This document shows, in pieces, positions 1 through 7,001 of a stretch of DNA of 13,882 nucleotides (positions are counted from its first letter, which is position 1; each line of letters opens with the position of its first letter). The translations under genes were made by a program, and so were the position numbers. The stretch lies in the NCBI GenBank assembly GCA_937915745.1, contig CALGGJ010000042.1, positions 1 to 13,882 on the forward strand. Reading direction: 5' to 3'. The stretch is from an uncultured Prevotellaceae bacterium (GTDB taxonomy: Bacteria > Bacteroidota > Bacteroidia > Bacteroidales > Bacteroidaceae). The notes under the pieces were generated by a model. That model was not told the DNA's origin and did not search any database. It saw nothing but the letters and a program-made list of their open reading frames with translations.

Positions 1-18
1 ACGTAATATATTAATGTG

Positions 19-38
19 GTCGGACTGTCCGACTTTTT
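19..38 (+). terminator. Intrinsic terminator-like hairpin at left edge
   Basis: A perfect 6-bp stem (GTCGGA / TCCGAC) with a CTG loop is followed directly by five T on the plus strand, the form of an intrinsic terminator. The T run sits on the plus side, so it best suits a plus-strand gene entering from left of the window. It also lies about 25 bases beyond the amt stop codon on the minus strand, where it could act as a weaker terminator for the P-II/amt transcript. Confidence 0.6.
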
Positions 39-60
39 AAAGTGGATTCATTATTTATTC

Positions 61-1314
61 TTAGTTGTAACAAGTTTCTCCATGTTCGTAAATGTCAAGG
101 CCTTCTTCCTCAACACGTTTTCCGACACGCAGTCCGTGCAGTTTCTTTATTCCGTAGAACAGTGCGAAGCCGCAGGCGGCAGCCCATAGGTCGATGCATA
201 TAATGCCGAAGCACTCGGCACCGAAGAATCCCCAGCCATGCCCGTAGATAGCCCCACTGGTTGTGGATAGCAGTCCTGTCATCAGTGTACCCAGTATGCC
301 GCACACTCCGTGTACCGACGATGCTCCTACGGGGTCGTCGATGTGCAGTCGATGGTCGATGAATTCGATTGCATAGACGAGTACCACGCCGCACACAAAT
401 CCAATGACAACGGCTCCGATGGGCGATACGAGGTCGCATCCGGCTGTTATGCCCACCAGTCCGGCCAGTATGCCGTTGAGTGTTAGCGACAGCGATGGTT
501 TTCCGTATTTTACCCAGGTCAGGAACATTGTTGCCAATCCGCCTGCTACGGCAGCCAGATTGGTGCTGAGAAACACGTGGCTTATGGCAGTGCGGTTTAC
601 TTCGCCTGTAGCGGCCAGCTGCGAGCCGGGGTTGAATCCGAACCAGCCAAGCCATAGAATGAATACACCGAGCGATGCCATTGTGAGGTTGTGGCCTGGA
701 ATGGCACGGCTCTTGCCTTCCGACGAATACTTGCCAATGCGTGGCCCCAGGGCCATGGCTCCAATCAATGCCAGCACGCCACCCACGCTGTGGACGATGG
801 CCGAGCCGGCAAAGTCGTGGAATACATCGCCGAAAGTTGTCATCATGAAACTGTCGGCTGCATCGTTGCACAGCCAACCACCGCCCCATGTCCAGTGGCC
901 TTCAATAGGGTAGATTATGAGTGATATGAAGGCCGAATAGACGAGATACATTGAGAATTTGGTACGCTCGGCCATGGCACCGCTCACGATGGTGGCACTG
1001 GTGGCGCAAAAGACGGTTTCGAAAATGAGGAAACCTTCCACCGGCAATTCGCCTTTATAAAAAGAGAGGTCACCCCAGTTTGGCATACCGATGAATCCTG
1101 TGCCATCGTTGCCAAACATGAGGCCAAATCCGAAGAAGAAGAACAATAGCGAACCGAACATGAAATCGACGAAGTTCTTCATCAAGATGTTGACTGTGTT
1201 TTTGCTCCGTGTGAAACCGGCTTCGCATAATGCAAAACCCGGTTGCATCCAAAACACAAGCATGGCTGCAAGAAGCATCCATACGGTGTCGAGAGATATT
1301 CCAATTTCGTTCAT
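61..1314 (-). CDS. amt: Ammonium transporter, Amt/MEP/Rh family
   Basis: This 417-residue inner-membrane channel conducts ammonium/ammonia into the cell for glutamine synthetase. It shows the hydrophobic multi-span pattern of Amt proteins, which normally have 11 transmembrane helices and form trimers. Diagnostic motifs are the early EAGFTRSKNTVNILMKN block (residues 31-47), DFAGSAIVHSVGG with D167 and the first pore histidine H175, GWFGFNPGS (223-231), and DDPVGASSVHG with the second pore histidine H335. The cytosolic tail ends in the conserved EEEGLDIYEHGE motif, the part that in other Amt proteins responds to P-II docking. Length is normal. The gene lies 87 bases downstream of the P-II gene on the same strand, so the two are probably co-transcribed, and the gap is filled by a CACAAA-rich tandem repeat. 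Family assignment is firm; regulation by the neighbouring P-II protein is inferred from the usual Amt-P-II pairing. Confidence 0.97.
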   Translation of the reverse strand: MNEIGISLDTVWMLLAAMLVFWMQPGFALCEAGFTRSKNTVNILMKNFVDFMFGSLLFFFFGFGLMFGNDGTGFIGMPNWGDLSFYKGELPVEGFLIFETVFCATSATIVSGAMAERTKFSMYLVYSAFISLIIYPIEGHWTWGGGWLCNDAADSFMMTTFGDVFHDFAGSAIVHSVGGVLALIGAMALGPRIGKYSSEGKSRAIPGHNLTMASLGVFILWLGWFGFNPGSQLAATGEVNRTAISHVFLSTNLAAVAGGLATMFLTWVKYGKPSLSLTLNGILAGLVGITAGCDLVSPIGAVVIGFVCGVVLVYAIEFIDHRLHIDDPVGASSVHGVCGILGTLMTGLLSTTSGAIYGHGWGFFGAECFGIICIDLWAAACGFALFYGIKKLHGLRVGKRVEEEGLDIYEHGETCYN

Positions 1315-1334
1315 AATAGTGTGCCGTGTTTTAG

Positions 1335-1395
1335 TTTTGTGTTTGTGTTGTGTTTGTGTTTGTGTTGTGTTTGTGTTTGTTTTGTGTTTGTGTTG
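1335..1395 (-). repeat. 17-bp CA-rich tandem repeat in the P-II/amt gap
   Basis: About 3.6 copies of a 17-bp unit fill most of the gap between the P-II and amt genes. On the coding (minus) strand the unit reads CAACACAAACACAAACA. The copies are 1335-1350 (one base short), 1351-1367, 1368-1384 (one substitution) and a partial 1385-1395. It contains no G on the coding strand and should make unstructured RNA just ahead of the amt start. The same CACAAACAC string precedes gltB and glnN. It may be a leader that aids ribosome entry or simple replication slippage; the sequence does not decide between them. Confidence 0.85.
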
Positions 1396-1401
1396 TGGCC
1401 G

Positions 1402-1749
1402 CTATTTCTTGTCTCTCAAAACCGTGTCGCCATGTTCGCCGGTACGGATGCTCCACACGTCGGTCATCTCGCTCACAAAGATGCGTCCGTCGCCTATTTC
1501 GCCTGTGTGTGCCACCTTGAGAATGACTGCGATGGTGGGGTCCAGAAACTGGTCGCGGCAGACGATGGTGAGTGCGACGCGCTCTATGACATCGGTGCTG
1601 TACTGAACACTGCGGTAGATGCGCTCCTGACGGCTCTGCCCTACACCGTGAACGTCGTGGTATTCAAACCAGTTGATGTCCGATGAAAGTAGTGCTTGCT
1701 TGACCTCTTCGAATTTGGTCTTGCGGATAATTGCTTCAATCCTTTTCAT
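1402..1749 (-). CDS. glnK: P-II family nitrogen regulatory protein
   Basis: A 115-residue member of the P-II family, the trimeric cytosolic sensors of ATP/ADP and 2-oxoglutarate that control Amt channels and nitrogen enzymes. The family start MKRIEAIIR, the B-loop HTGEIGDGRIFV (81-92) and the IRTGEHGD motif (101-108) are all present. The T-loop (about 36-52) is unusual: it reads GVGQSRQERIYRSVQY. It is one residue shorter than E. coli GlnB, the Gln normally at position 39 that contacts 2-oxoglutarate and Mg-ATP is not in register, and the tyrosine equivalent to the uridylylated Tyr51 would be Tyr50. The gene is first in a two-gene unit with amt, which favours the GlnK type, but glnB would be an equally fair name. 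Its leader is long and carries both the 44-bp and the 22-bp tandem arrays. Confidence 0.95.
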   Translation of the reverse strand: MKRIEAIIRKTKFEEVKQALLSSDINWFEYHDVHGVGQSRQERIYRSVQYSTDVIERVALTIVCRDQFLDPTIAVILKVAHTGEIGDGRIFVSEMTDVWSIRTGEHGDTVLRDKK

Positions 1750-1820
1750 GCCTTACTCTGATTAAAAATTAATACTGATGATAACTTTGTTTTCTGATGT
1801 ATCAGAACTGTCTGTTCTGC

Positions 1821-1898
1821 GAGTGCGCGGTCTCGGCCCCAAGAGTGCGGAGTCTCGGCCCCAAGAGTGCGGAGTCTCAGCCCCAAGAGTGCGGAGTC
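1821..1898 (-). repeat. 22-bp tandem array in the P-II gene leader
   Basis: Three full 22-bp units (1821-1842, 1843-1864, 1865-1886) and a 12-base partial unit (1887-1898). The plus strand shows GAGTGCG..GTCTC.GCCCCAA, so on the strand of the P-II gene each unit reads as a GAGAC.(C)CGCACTC half followed by TTGGGGCC. The same array occurs at 10550-10631 before glnN in the same orientation relative to the gene. The gene-proximal end is about 71 bases from the P-II start. Units abut without spacers, so this is not a CRISPR array. Confidence 0.9.
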
Positions 1899-1943
1899 AT
1901 TTTAACTGACTCCCGGACATCTTCATTCGAGGCCTCAGGTTTA

Positions 1944-2101
1944 TGCATCCGATTTCGGGTGCCCAAGAAACGCAATGCACATAACTTTGCATCCGATTTC
2001 GGGGGCCCAAGAAACGCAATGCACGTAACTTTGCATCCGATTTCGGGGGCCCAAGAATCGCAATGCACGCAACTTTGCATCCGATTTCGGGGGCAAAGTT
2101 A
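1944..2101 (-). repeat. 44-bp tandem array between P-II promoter and gene
   Basis: Units of exactly 44 bp start at 1944, 1988, 2032 and 2076; the last is partial and runs into the predicted -7 box of the P-II promoter. Differences between units are few (G/T at 1960, A/T at 2058, single bases before AACTTTGC). On the minus strand each unit holds CCCGAAATCGGATGCAAAGTT followed by TGCATTGCG and TTGGGC (short gaps omitted). An inverted copy of the array lies at 2302-2407 before gltB. The whole array would be transcribed in the P-II leader. The 2071-2100 segment forms a near-palindrome, AACTTTGC against GCAAAGTT. Confidence 0.92.
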
Positions 2102-2123
2102 CGATCTTTTATAAAGAAGGCAA
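2093..2123 (-). promoter_or_regulatory. Predicted promoter of the P-II/amt unit
   Basis: On the minus strand TAACTTTGC (2101 to 2093) matches the Bacteroidetes primary-sigma -7 element TAnnTTTG, with TTG at 2123-2121 in the -33 position and a 19-base spacer. The -33 element is weaker than the usual TTTG. Transcription would start close to the edge of the 44-bp array and give a leader of roughly 330 bases before the P-II start. Confidence 0.6.
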
Positions 2124-2163
2124 TAAACAACGAATGACTTTAAGTGTTAAAAATATGGTCCAC

Positions 2164-2242
2164 TTTCAAAATGCAAGCTTTCGTATTATAATACATGTCA
2201 TAATGTAAACAAAAAAGTAAAAATATATGTCAAAATGTAAGC
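2164..2242. promoter_or_regulatory. Three 32-bp-phased direct repeats, candidate operator
   Basis: Three copies of a 15-base motif with consensus T(G/T)TCAAAATGTAAGC lie at 2164-2178 (TTTCAAAATGCAAGC), 2196-2210 (TGTCATAATGTAAAC) and 2228-2242 (TGTCAAAATGTAAGC). The outer two each differ by two bases from the third. The invariant C is at 2167, 2199 and 2231, so spacing is exactly 32 bp twice, close to three helical turns. The block sits between the two divergent promoters, about 36 bases from the gltB -33 box and about 40 from the P-II one. This is the expected arrangement for a regulator bound on one face of DNA that serves both promoters. The identity of any regulator is unknown. Confidence 0.6.
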
Positions 2243-2277
2243 ATCTGCAAAATGCTATCCAATAATATCCTTATAGT

Positions 2278-2309
2278 TTTGCGTGTTTTAGTATTTTACA
2301 CTAACTTTG
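2278..2309 (+). promoter_or_regulatory. Predicted gltB operon promoter
   Basis: TTTG at 2278-2281 and TAACTTTG at 2302-2309 are separated by 20 bases, a good match to the Bacteroidetes -33 TTTG / -7 TAnnTTTG promoter. Transcription would begin around 2315, inside the first 44-bp unit, giving a leader of about 125 bases ahead of gltB. The -7 box is the outer edge of the repeat, as at the P-II promoter. Confidence 0.7.
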
Positions 2310-2407
2310 CACCCGAAATCGGATGCAAAGTTGCGTGCATTGCGTTTCCTGGGCCCCCGAAATCGGATGCAAAGTTGCGTGCATTGCGTTTCCTGGGCAC
2401 CCGAAAT
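2302..2407 (+). repeat. 44-bp tandem array in the gltB leader
   Basis: Units with CCCGAAATCGG begin at 2312, 2356 and 2400, exactly 44 bp apart; the third is truncated after CCCGAAAT. This is the inverted counterpart of the array at 1944-2101, so both arrays read the same way relative to the gene they precede. Both begin at a TAACTTTGC promoter box and both have the variant GGGCACCCG at the gene-proximal end. Some bases are specific to this array, for example TTTCCTGGG in place of TTTCTTGGG. The unit contains no stop codon on this strand and one ATG. Confidence 0.92.
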
Positions 2408-2426
2408 AATGAATCATACGCAAAAT

Positions 2427-2438
2427 CACAAACACGAC
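2427..2438 (+). promoter_or_regulatory. CACAAACAC leader next to gltB start
   Basis: CACAAACAC (2427-2435) lies three bases before the ATG at 2439. There is no Shine-Dalgarno sequence, as is usual in Bacteroidetes. The same string directly precedes the glnN ATG and dominates the amt leader. This supports the 2439 start over the in-frame ATG at 2409, which lies immediately after the repeat array. Confidence 0.45.
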
Positions 2439-5400
2439 ATGACTAATTATAAACCGACTGGTGACAGAGGATTGTATCAAAATCAATATGAGCACGACGC
2501 ATGTGGTATAGGAATGATAGTCGATCTGAACAGGAGCAGAAGCCATCAGATTGTTGATGATGCCCTGCGGGTATTGGAAAACATGCGACATCGCGGAGCC
2601 GAGATAGGCAAGGACGGTGACGGCGCTGGCATCATGCTCCAGATTCCACACGAGTTTATTTTGCTTCAGGGCATACCGGTTCCCGAACGTGGCAGGTATG
2701 GCACGGGACTCGTCTTCATGCCACGCGATGCAATGGCACAGCAGGAGATACTGCGGATTATGACCGAGGAGACAGAACAGGCCGGACTACATCTGATGCC
2801 CCTGCGCAAAGTGCCAACCAATCCCGACTGCCTCGGAGAGCGGGCACTTAGCACCGAGCCCGATATCATGCAGATGTTTGTCGTCGAATCGGGCGAAAAG
2901 GTAGAGTCCCTCGCGCGCGCACTATATGTAATAAGGAAAAAGATTGAACGCAGAGTGACCGACGAAGATTTCTACATCTGCTCGCTGTCCAACACCAACA
3001 TCGTATATAAAGGCATGTTGTCATCAATGCAACTGAGGCAGTATTTTCCCGACCTGTCCAATCCATATCTGACCAGCGGACTGGCACTCGTTCACTCCAG
3101 GTTCAGTACAAACACATTCCCAACGTGGTCGTTGGCACAACCATTCCGACTGCTGGCACACAACGGCGAAATCAACACCATTCGCGGTAACCGCGGATGG
3201 ATGAAAGCCCGCGAGAGTGTACTCGGTAGCGAGGTTTTAGGCGACGTCAACGAGATTGCACCCATCTTGCAAGAGGATATGAGCGACTCGGCCAGCCTCG
3301 ATAATGTATTCGAATTCCTCACCATGAGCGGACTGTCGCTGCCACATGCATTGGCTATACTCATACCAGAGTCGTTCAACGACAAAAACCCCATCAGCGA
3401 AGACCTGAAGGCATTCTATGAATACCATTCCATACTGATGGAACCCTGGGACGGACCAGCCGCACTGCTCTTCTCCGACGGACGCTATGCCGGTGGCATG
3501 CTCGACCGGAACGGGTTGCGCCCGTCACGCTATACCATTACCAAACAAGGCGTAATGATAGTGGCATCCGAGGTAGGGGTCATAGACTTCAATCCTGCCG
3601 ATGTGGTGAGCAAAGGACGACTCCAGCCAGGAAAAATCCTGCTCATCGACACACAAGAGGGCAAGATATATTACGACGGTGAAATCAAGGAACAGTTGGC
3701 AAAAGCACACCCTTATCGCGAGTGGCTCAATGAAAACCGTGTCCAGCTCGAGAAACTGAAGAGCGGACGTAAAGTAGAAAACTCTGTAAGCAAATACGAG
3801 CAGAAACTCCTCACATTCGACTACGGCCAGGAAGACATCGACAAGACAATAATCCCGATGGCAACAAACGGTCAAGAACCTGTGGCGGCAATGGGCAACG
3901 ACACTCCACTGGCTGTAATCAGCGACCGCCCGCAACTGCTGTTCAACTACTTCCGCCAGCAATTTGCACAGGTCACAAATCCTGCCATCGACCCCATTCG
4001 GGAAGAACTCGTGATGTCGCTAACCGAGTACATAGGTGCAGTGGGAACAAACATACTGACACCCGACGCATCAAACTGTAAGATGGTGAGACTGCCGCAA
4101 CCCATACTGACCAATACACAACTCGACATACTATGCAACATCCGGTATAAGGGATTCAAGACACAGAAACTCAACATACTCTTCGACATCAAACGTGGGG
4201 AAGAAGGATTGCGTCACGCACTTGACGACCTCTGCCATGAGACAGAGCGCAGCGTTGACGAAGGAGTGAACTATATTATCCTTACAGACCGAGAAATCGA
4301 CGAGACACATGCCGCCATACCATCGCTGCTGGCTGTCAGTGCAGTACACCATTATCTTATTTCTGTGGGCAAGCGCGTGCAAACTGCACTCATAGTAGAG
4401 AGCGGAGAGATACGCGAAACTATGCATGCCGCACTATTACTGGGATATGGAGCCAGTGCACTATGTCCGTATCTGACGTTTGCCATACTCGACAACTTGG
4501 TAAAGAAGGGAAAAATACAAGAGGAATACGCAACAGCCGAAGCCAACTACATTAAGGCCGTAGATAAAGGCCTGAAGAAAATCATGTCGAAGATGGGCAT
4601 ATCAACCATCCGCAGCTATCGCGGAGCAAAAATCTTTGAGAGCATCGGACTGAATGAAGACTTGCTCAGAAACTATTTCGGGACAGAAGCAAGCACCATC
4701 GGCGGCATCGGGCTTAAAGAGATTGCACGCGATGCCATACGTCTTCACACCCAAGGCTTCTCTGTAGGACACGACATTACAGCTACACTCCTGCCCAACA
4801 AGGGCCAGTTCTCATGGCGCAAAGATGGTATCATCCATGCCTGGAACCCAGAGACGATTGCACGACTACAGTTGGCCACACGGCAGGGAAACTACAGAAA
4901 GTTCAAAGAATGGGCAGCACTGGTTGACCATAAGGAATCACCGATATTCATACGCGACTTCCTCAGATGGAAAAAAGCAGAAACACCAATACCAATCGAA
5001 GAAGTCGAGCCGGTGGAAAGCATTTTGAAACACTTCGTATCGGGAGCCATGTCATTTGGAGCATTGAGCATCGAGGCCCACGAGGCATTGGCACTGGCTA
5101 TGAACAAACTGGGCACACGCTCAAACACAGGCGAAGGCGGAGAAGACAATAGCCGCTACCACTCTGAGGTTGACGGCGTGAGTCTGAGTAGTAAGACCAA
5201 ACAGATTGCAAGCGGCCGCTTCGGAGTGACAGCAGAATATCTGGTGAATGCCGAAGAGATACAAATTAAAGTAGCACAAGGTGCCAAACCGGGCGAGGGA
5301 GGACAGCTCCCAGGCTTTAAGGTGAACGACATCATTGCAAAGACGCGTAATGCAATTCCTGGCATATCGCTCATTTCCCCGCCGCCTCACCACGATATCT

Positions 5401-6965
5401 ACAGCATAGAAGATTTGGCACAGCTCATATTCGACCTAAAGAACATCAACCCTGAGGCAGCAGTAAGTGTGAAGCTGGTGGCAGAAAGCGGCGTAGGCAC
5501 CATTGCCGCCGGCGTAGCAAAGGCGAAGGCCGACCTCATCGTGATAAGCGGTGCCGAAGGGGGTACGGGGGCCAGCCCTGCCAGCTCCATGCGTTTTGCA
5601 GGCATCCCTCCCGAGATTGGGTTGGCCGAAACACAACAGACACTGGTGTGCAATGGTCTGCGAAATCAAGTGCGCCTGCAGACCGACGGCCAGTTGAAGA
5701 CGGCCAAAGATGTTATCATAATGGCTTTGTTGGGAGCCGACGAATTCTCGTTTGGCACACTGCCGCTGATTGTTCTAGGCTGTGTAATGATGCGCAAATG
5801 CAACACAAACATGTGCCCGATGGGTGTGGCAACCCAAAAGACTGAACTGCGGAAACACTTCGAAGGTAGTGCCCAATATGTCATAAATTTCTTTATGTTC
5901 CTGGCACAGCAAGTGCGCGAATACCTTAGCGAAATAGGTGTTCATTACCTGAAGGACATCATCGGCCATACAGAGCTGATAGAGATTAATATACCCGATG
6001 GTTCTTCTGATACAAACGATACGGCTGTGGAAAAATGGCATACCATCGATTTCGCACGACTGTTACACAGGCCTGAAACAGGAAAACCCCTCTATTGGAA
6101 TCGTGGTTCTTACACCAAAGTGACAGGTGTGAAGGATGAAGAGATTATAAAGGCTGCCCAAAAAGCAATAATTTGTCAGGAGGAGGTCTTCCTTGATTAT
6201 GACATCAGTAATACAGATCGTGCTGTCACGACAATGCTTAGTGGTGTCATTGCAAAAAGATATGGCGAGCAAGGTCTGCCCGACGACACCATTAACATCC
6301 GGTTTAAGGGGTCTGCCGGCCAGTCGTTCGGCGCATTTGCCGTTCATGGCATCAATGTCAAACTTGAAGGCGAGTGCAACGACTACTTCGGCAAGGGACT
6401 GTCGGGCGGGCGTATCTCAATTCTGCCTCCATGTCGAAGCAACGGGAACTACCACGCCGAAGACAATATCATCGCTGGTAATACAGGCCTTTATGGTGCT
6501 ACATCGGGCGAGTTGTTTGTTAACGGCAAGGTGGGCGAACGCTTTGGTGTACGCAATTCGGGTGCCATCGCTGTAATCGAGGGGGCTGGCGACCATTGCT
6601 GTGAGTATATGACAGGTGGGCGTGTGGTTGTGCTTGGCAAGACAGGAAGAAACTTCGCTGCGGGCATGTCGGGGGGAATTGCTTATGTATATGACCCTAA
6701 TCACACATTCGACTATTTCTGCAATATGGATATGGTTGAACTTTCTTTGGTAGAGGATAGTGTTTCACGCAGGGAACTGCTGGAGCTTATTCGTCAGCAT
6801 TATTTGCATACAGGCTCGGCCTTGGCAGGAAAGATGCTTGACGACTGGCATCATTATGTTGAAGACTTCATCCAGGTTGTGCCAATTGAGTATAAACGTG
6901 TACTCGAGGAGGAGAAAATGGCACTACTGCATGAGAAGATAGCAGACATCCAGCATGACTATTAA
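2439..6965 (+). CDS. gltB: Glutamate synthase large (alpha) subunit
   Basis: This 1508-residue cytosolic enzyme converts glutamine plus 2-oxoglutarate into two glutamates, with electrons delivered through GltD. It starts with a class II glutamine amidotransferase domain. The catalytic Cys22 lies in DACGIGM and would become the N-terminus after removal of a 21-residue propeptide; MRHRG and GDGAGI follow as in other GltB proteins. A central domain starts near 497. The FMN/synthase domain starts near 865 (SGAMSFGALSIEAHEALA) and holds SGAEGGTGASP. The 3Fe-4S cysteines are C1115, C1121 and C1126 in the C-x5-C-x4-C pattern. A GXGXG beta-helix domain follows from about 1286. Length is normal. The open frame continues upstream through the 44-bp repeats, with in-frame ATGs at 2367 and 2409; I chose 2439 for its CACAAACAC leader and a propeptide of usual size. 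gltD follows after 36 bases. Coding-strand base use shifts from A/C-rich to G/T-rich near its 3' end. Confidence 0.97.
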   Translation: MTNYKPTGDRGLYQNQYEHDACGIGMIVDLNRSRSHQIVDDALRVLENMRHRGAEIGKDGDGAGIMLQIPHEFILLQGIPVPERGRYGTGLVFMPRDAMAQQEILRIMTEETEQAGLHLMPLRKVPTNPDCLGERALSTEPDIMQMFVVESGEKVESLARALYVIRKKIERRVTDEDFYICSLSNTNIVYKGMLSSMQLRQYFPDLSNPYLTSGLALVHSRFSTNTFPTWSLAQPFRLLAHNGEINTIRGNRGWMKARESVLGSEVLGDVNEIAPILQEDMSDSASLDNVFEFLTMSGLSLPHALAILIPESFNDKNPISEDLKAFYEYHSILMEPWDGPAALLFSDGRYAGGMLDRNGLRPSRYTITKQGVMIVASEVGVIDFNPADVVSKGRLQPGKILLIDTQEGKIYYDGEIKEQLAKAHPYREWLNENRVQLEKLKSGRKVENSVSKYEQKLLTFDYGQEDIDKTIIPMATNGQEPVAAMGNDTPLAVISDRPQLLFNYFRQQFAQVTNPAIDPIREELVMSLTEYIGAVGTNILTPDASNCKMVRLPQPILTNTQLDILCNIRYKGFKTQKLNILFDIKRGEEGLRHALDDLCHETERSVDEGVNYIILTDREIDETHAAIPSLLAVSAVHHYLISVGKRVQTALIVESGEIRETMHAALLLGYGASALCPYLTFAILDNLVKKGKIQEEYATAEANYIKAVDKGLKKIMSKMGISTIRSYRGAKIFESIGLNEDLLRNYFGTEASTIGGIGLKEIARDAIRLHTQGFSVGHDITATLLPNKGQFSWRKDGIIHAWNPETIARLQLATRQGNYRKFKEWAALVDHKESPIFIRDFLRWKKAETPIPIEEVEPVESILKHFVSGAMSFGALSIEAHEALALAMNKLGTRSNTGEGGEDNSRYHSEVDGVSLSSKTKQIASGRFGVTAEYLVNAEEIQIKVAQGAKPGEGGQLPGFKVNDIIAKTRNAIPGISLISPPPHHDIYSIEDLAQLIFDLKNINPEAAVSVKLVAESGVGTIAAGVAKAKADLIVISGAEGGTGASPASSMRFAGIPPEIGLAETQQTLVCNGLRNQVRLQTDGQLKTAKDVIIMALLGADEFSFGTLPLIVLGCVMMRKCNTNMCPMGVATQKTELRKHFEGSAQYVINFFMFLAQQVREYLSEIGVHYLKDIIGHTELIEINIPDGSSDTNDTAVEKWHTIDFARLLHRPETGKPLYWNRGSYTKVTGVKDEEIIKAAQKAIICQEEVFLDYDISNTDRAVTTMLSGVIAKRYGEQGLPDDTINIRFKGSAGQSFGAFAVHGINVKLEGECNDYFGKGLSGGRISILPPCRSNGNYHAEDNIIAGNTGLYGATSGELFVNGKVGERFGVRNSGAIAVIEGAGDHCCEYMTGGRVVVLGKTGRNFAAGMSGGIAYVYDPNHTFDYFCNMDMVELSLVEDSVSRRELLELIRQHYLHTGSALAGKMLDDWHHYVEDFIQVVPIEYKRVLEEEKMALLHEKIADIQHDY

Positions 6966-7001
6966 TACCAATTGCCGATAATCAATAATCAATCGTAATC
7001 T

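Noticed and set aside
404..913. Long plus-strand ORF opposite amt
   Set aside because: It lies wholly antisense to a clear Amt gene and its product has no family features.
1782..1789. TAACTTTG on the plus strand inside the P-II leader, possible antisense promoter
   Set aside because: There is no TTTG at the proper distance upstream and no gene to its right before gltB; the box alone is too common.
1877..2130. Small ORFs in the control region (both strands)
   Set aside because: Their codons are simply the 44-bp repeat read in different frames; they have no independent coding signal.
1821..2407. Tandem arrays as a CRISPR locus
   Set aside because: Units abut directly with no unique spacers, and no cas gene is in the window.
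2307..2438. Extended GltB beginning in the repeat array
   Set aside because: The extra residues are translated repeat DNA. The amidotransferase propeptide has normal length from 2439, and the CACAAACAC leader supports that start.
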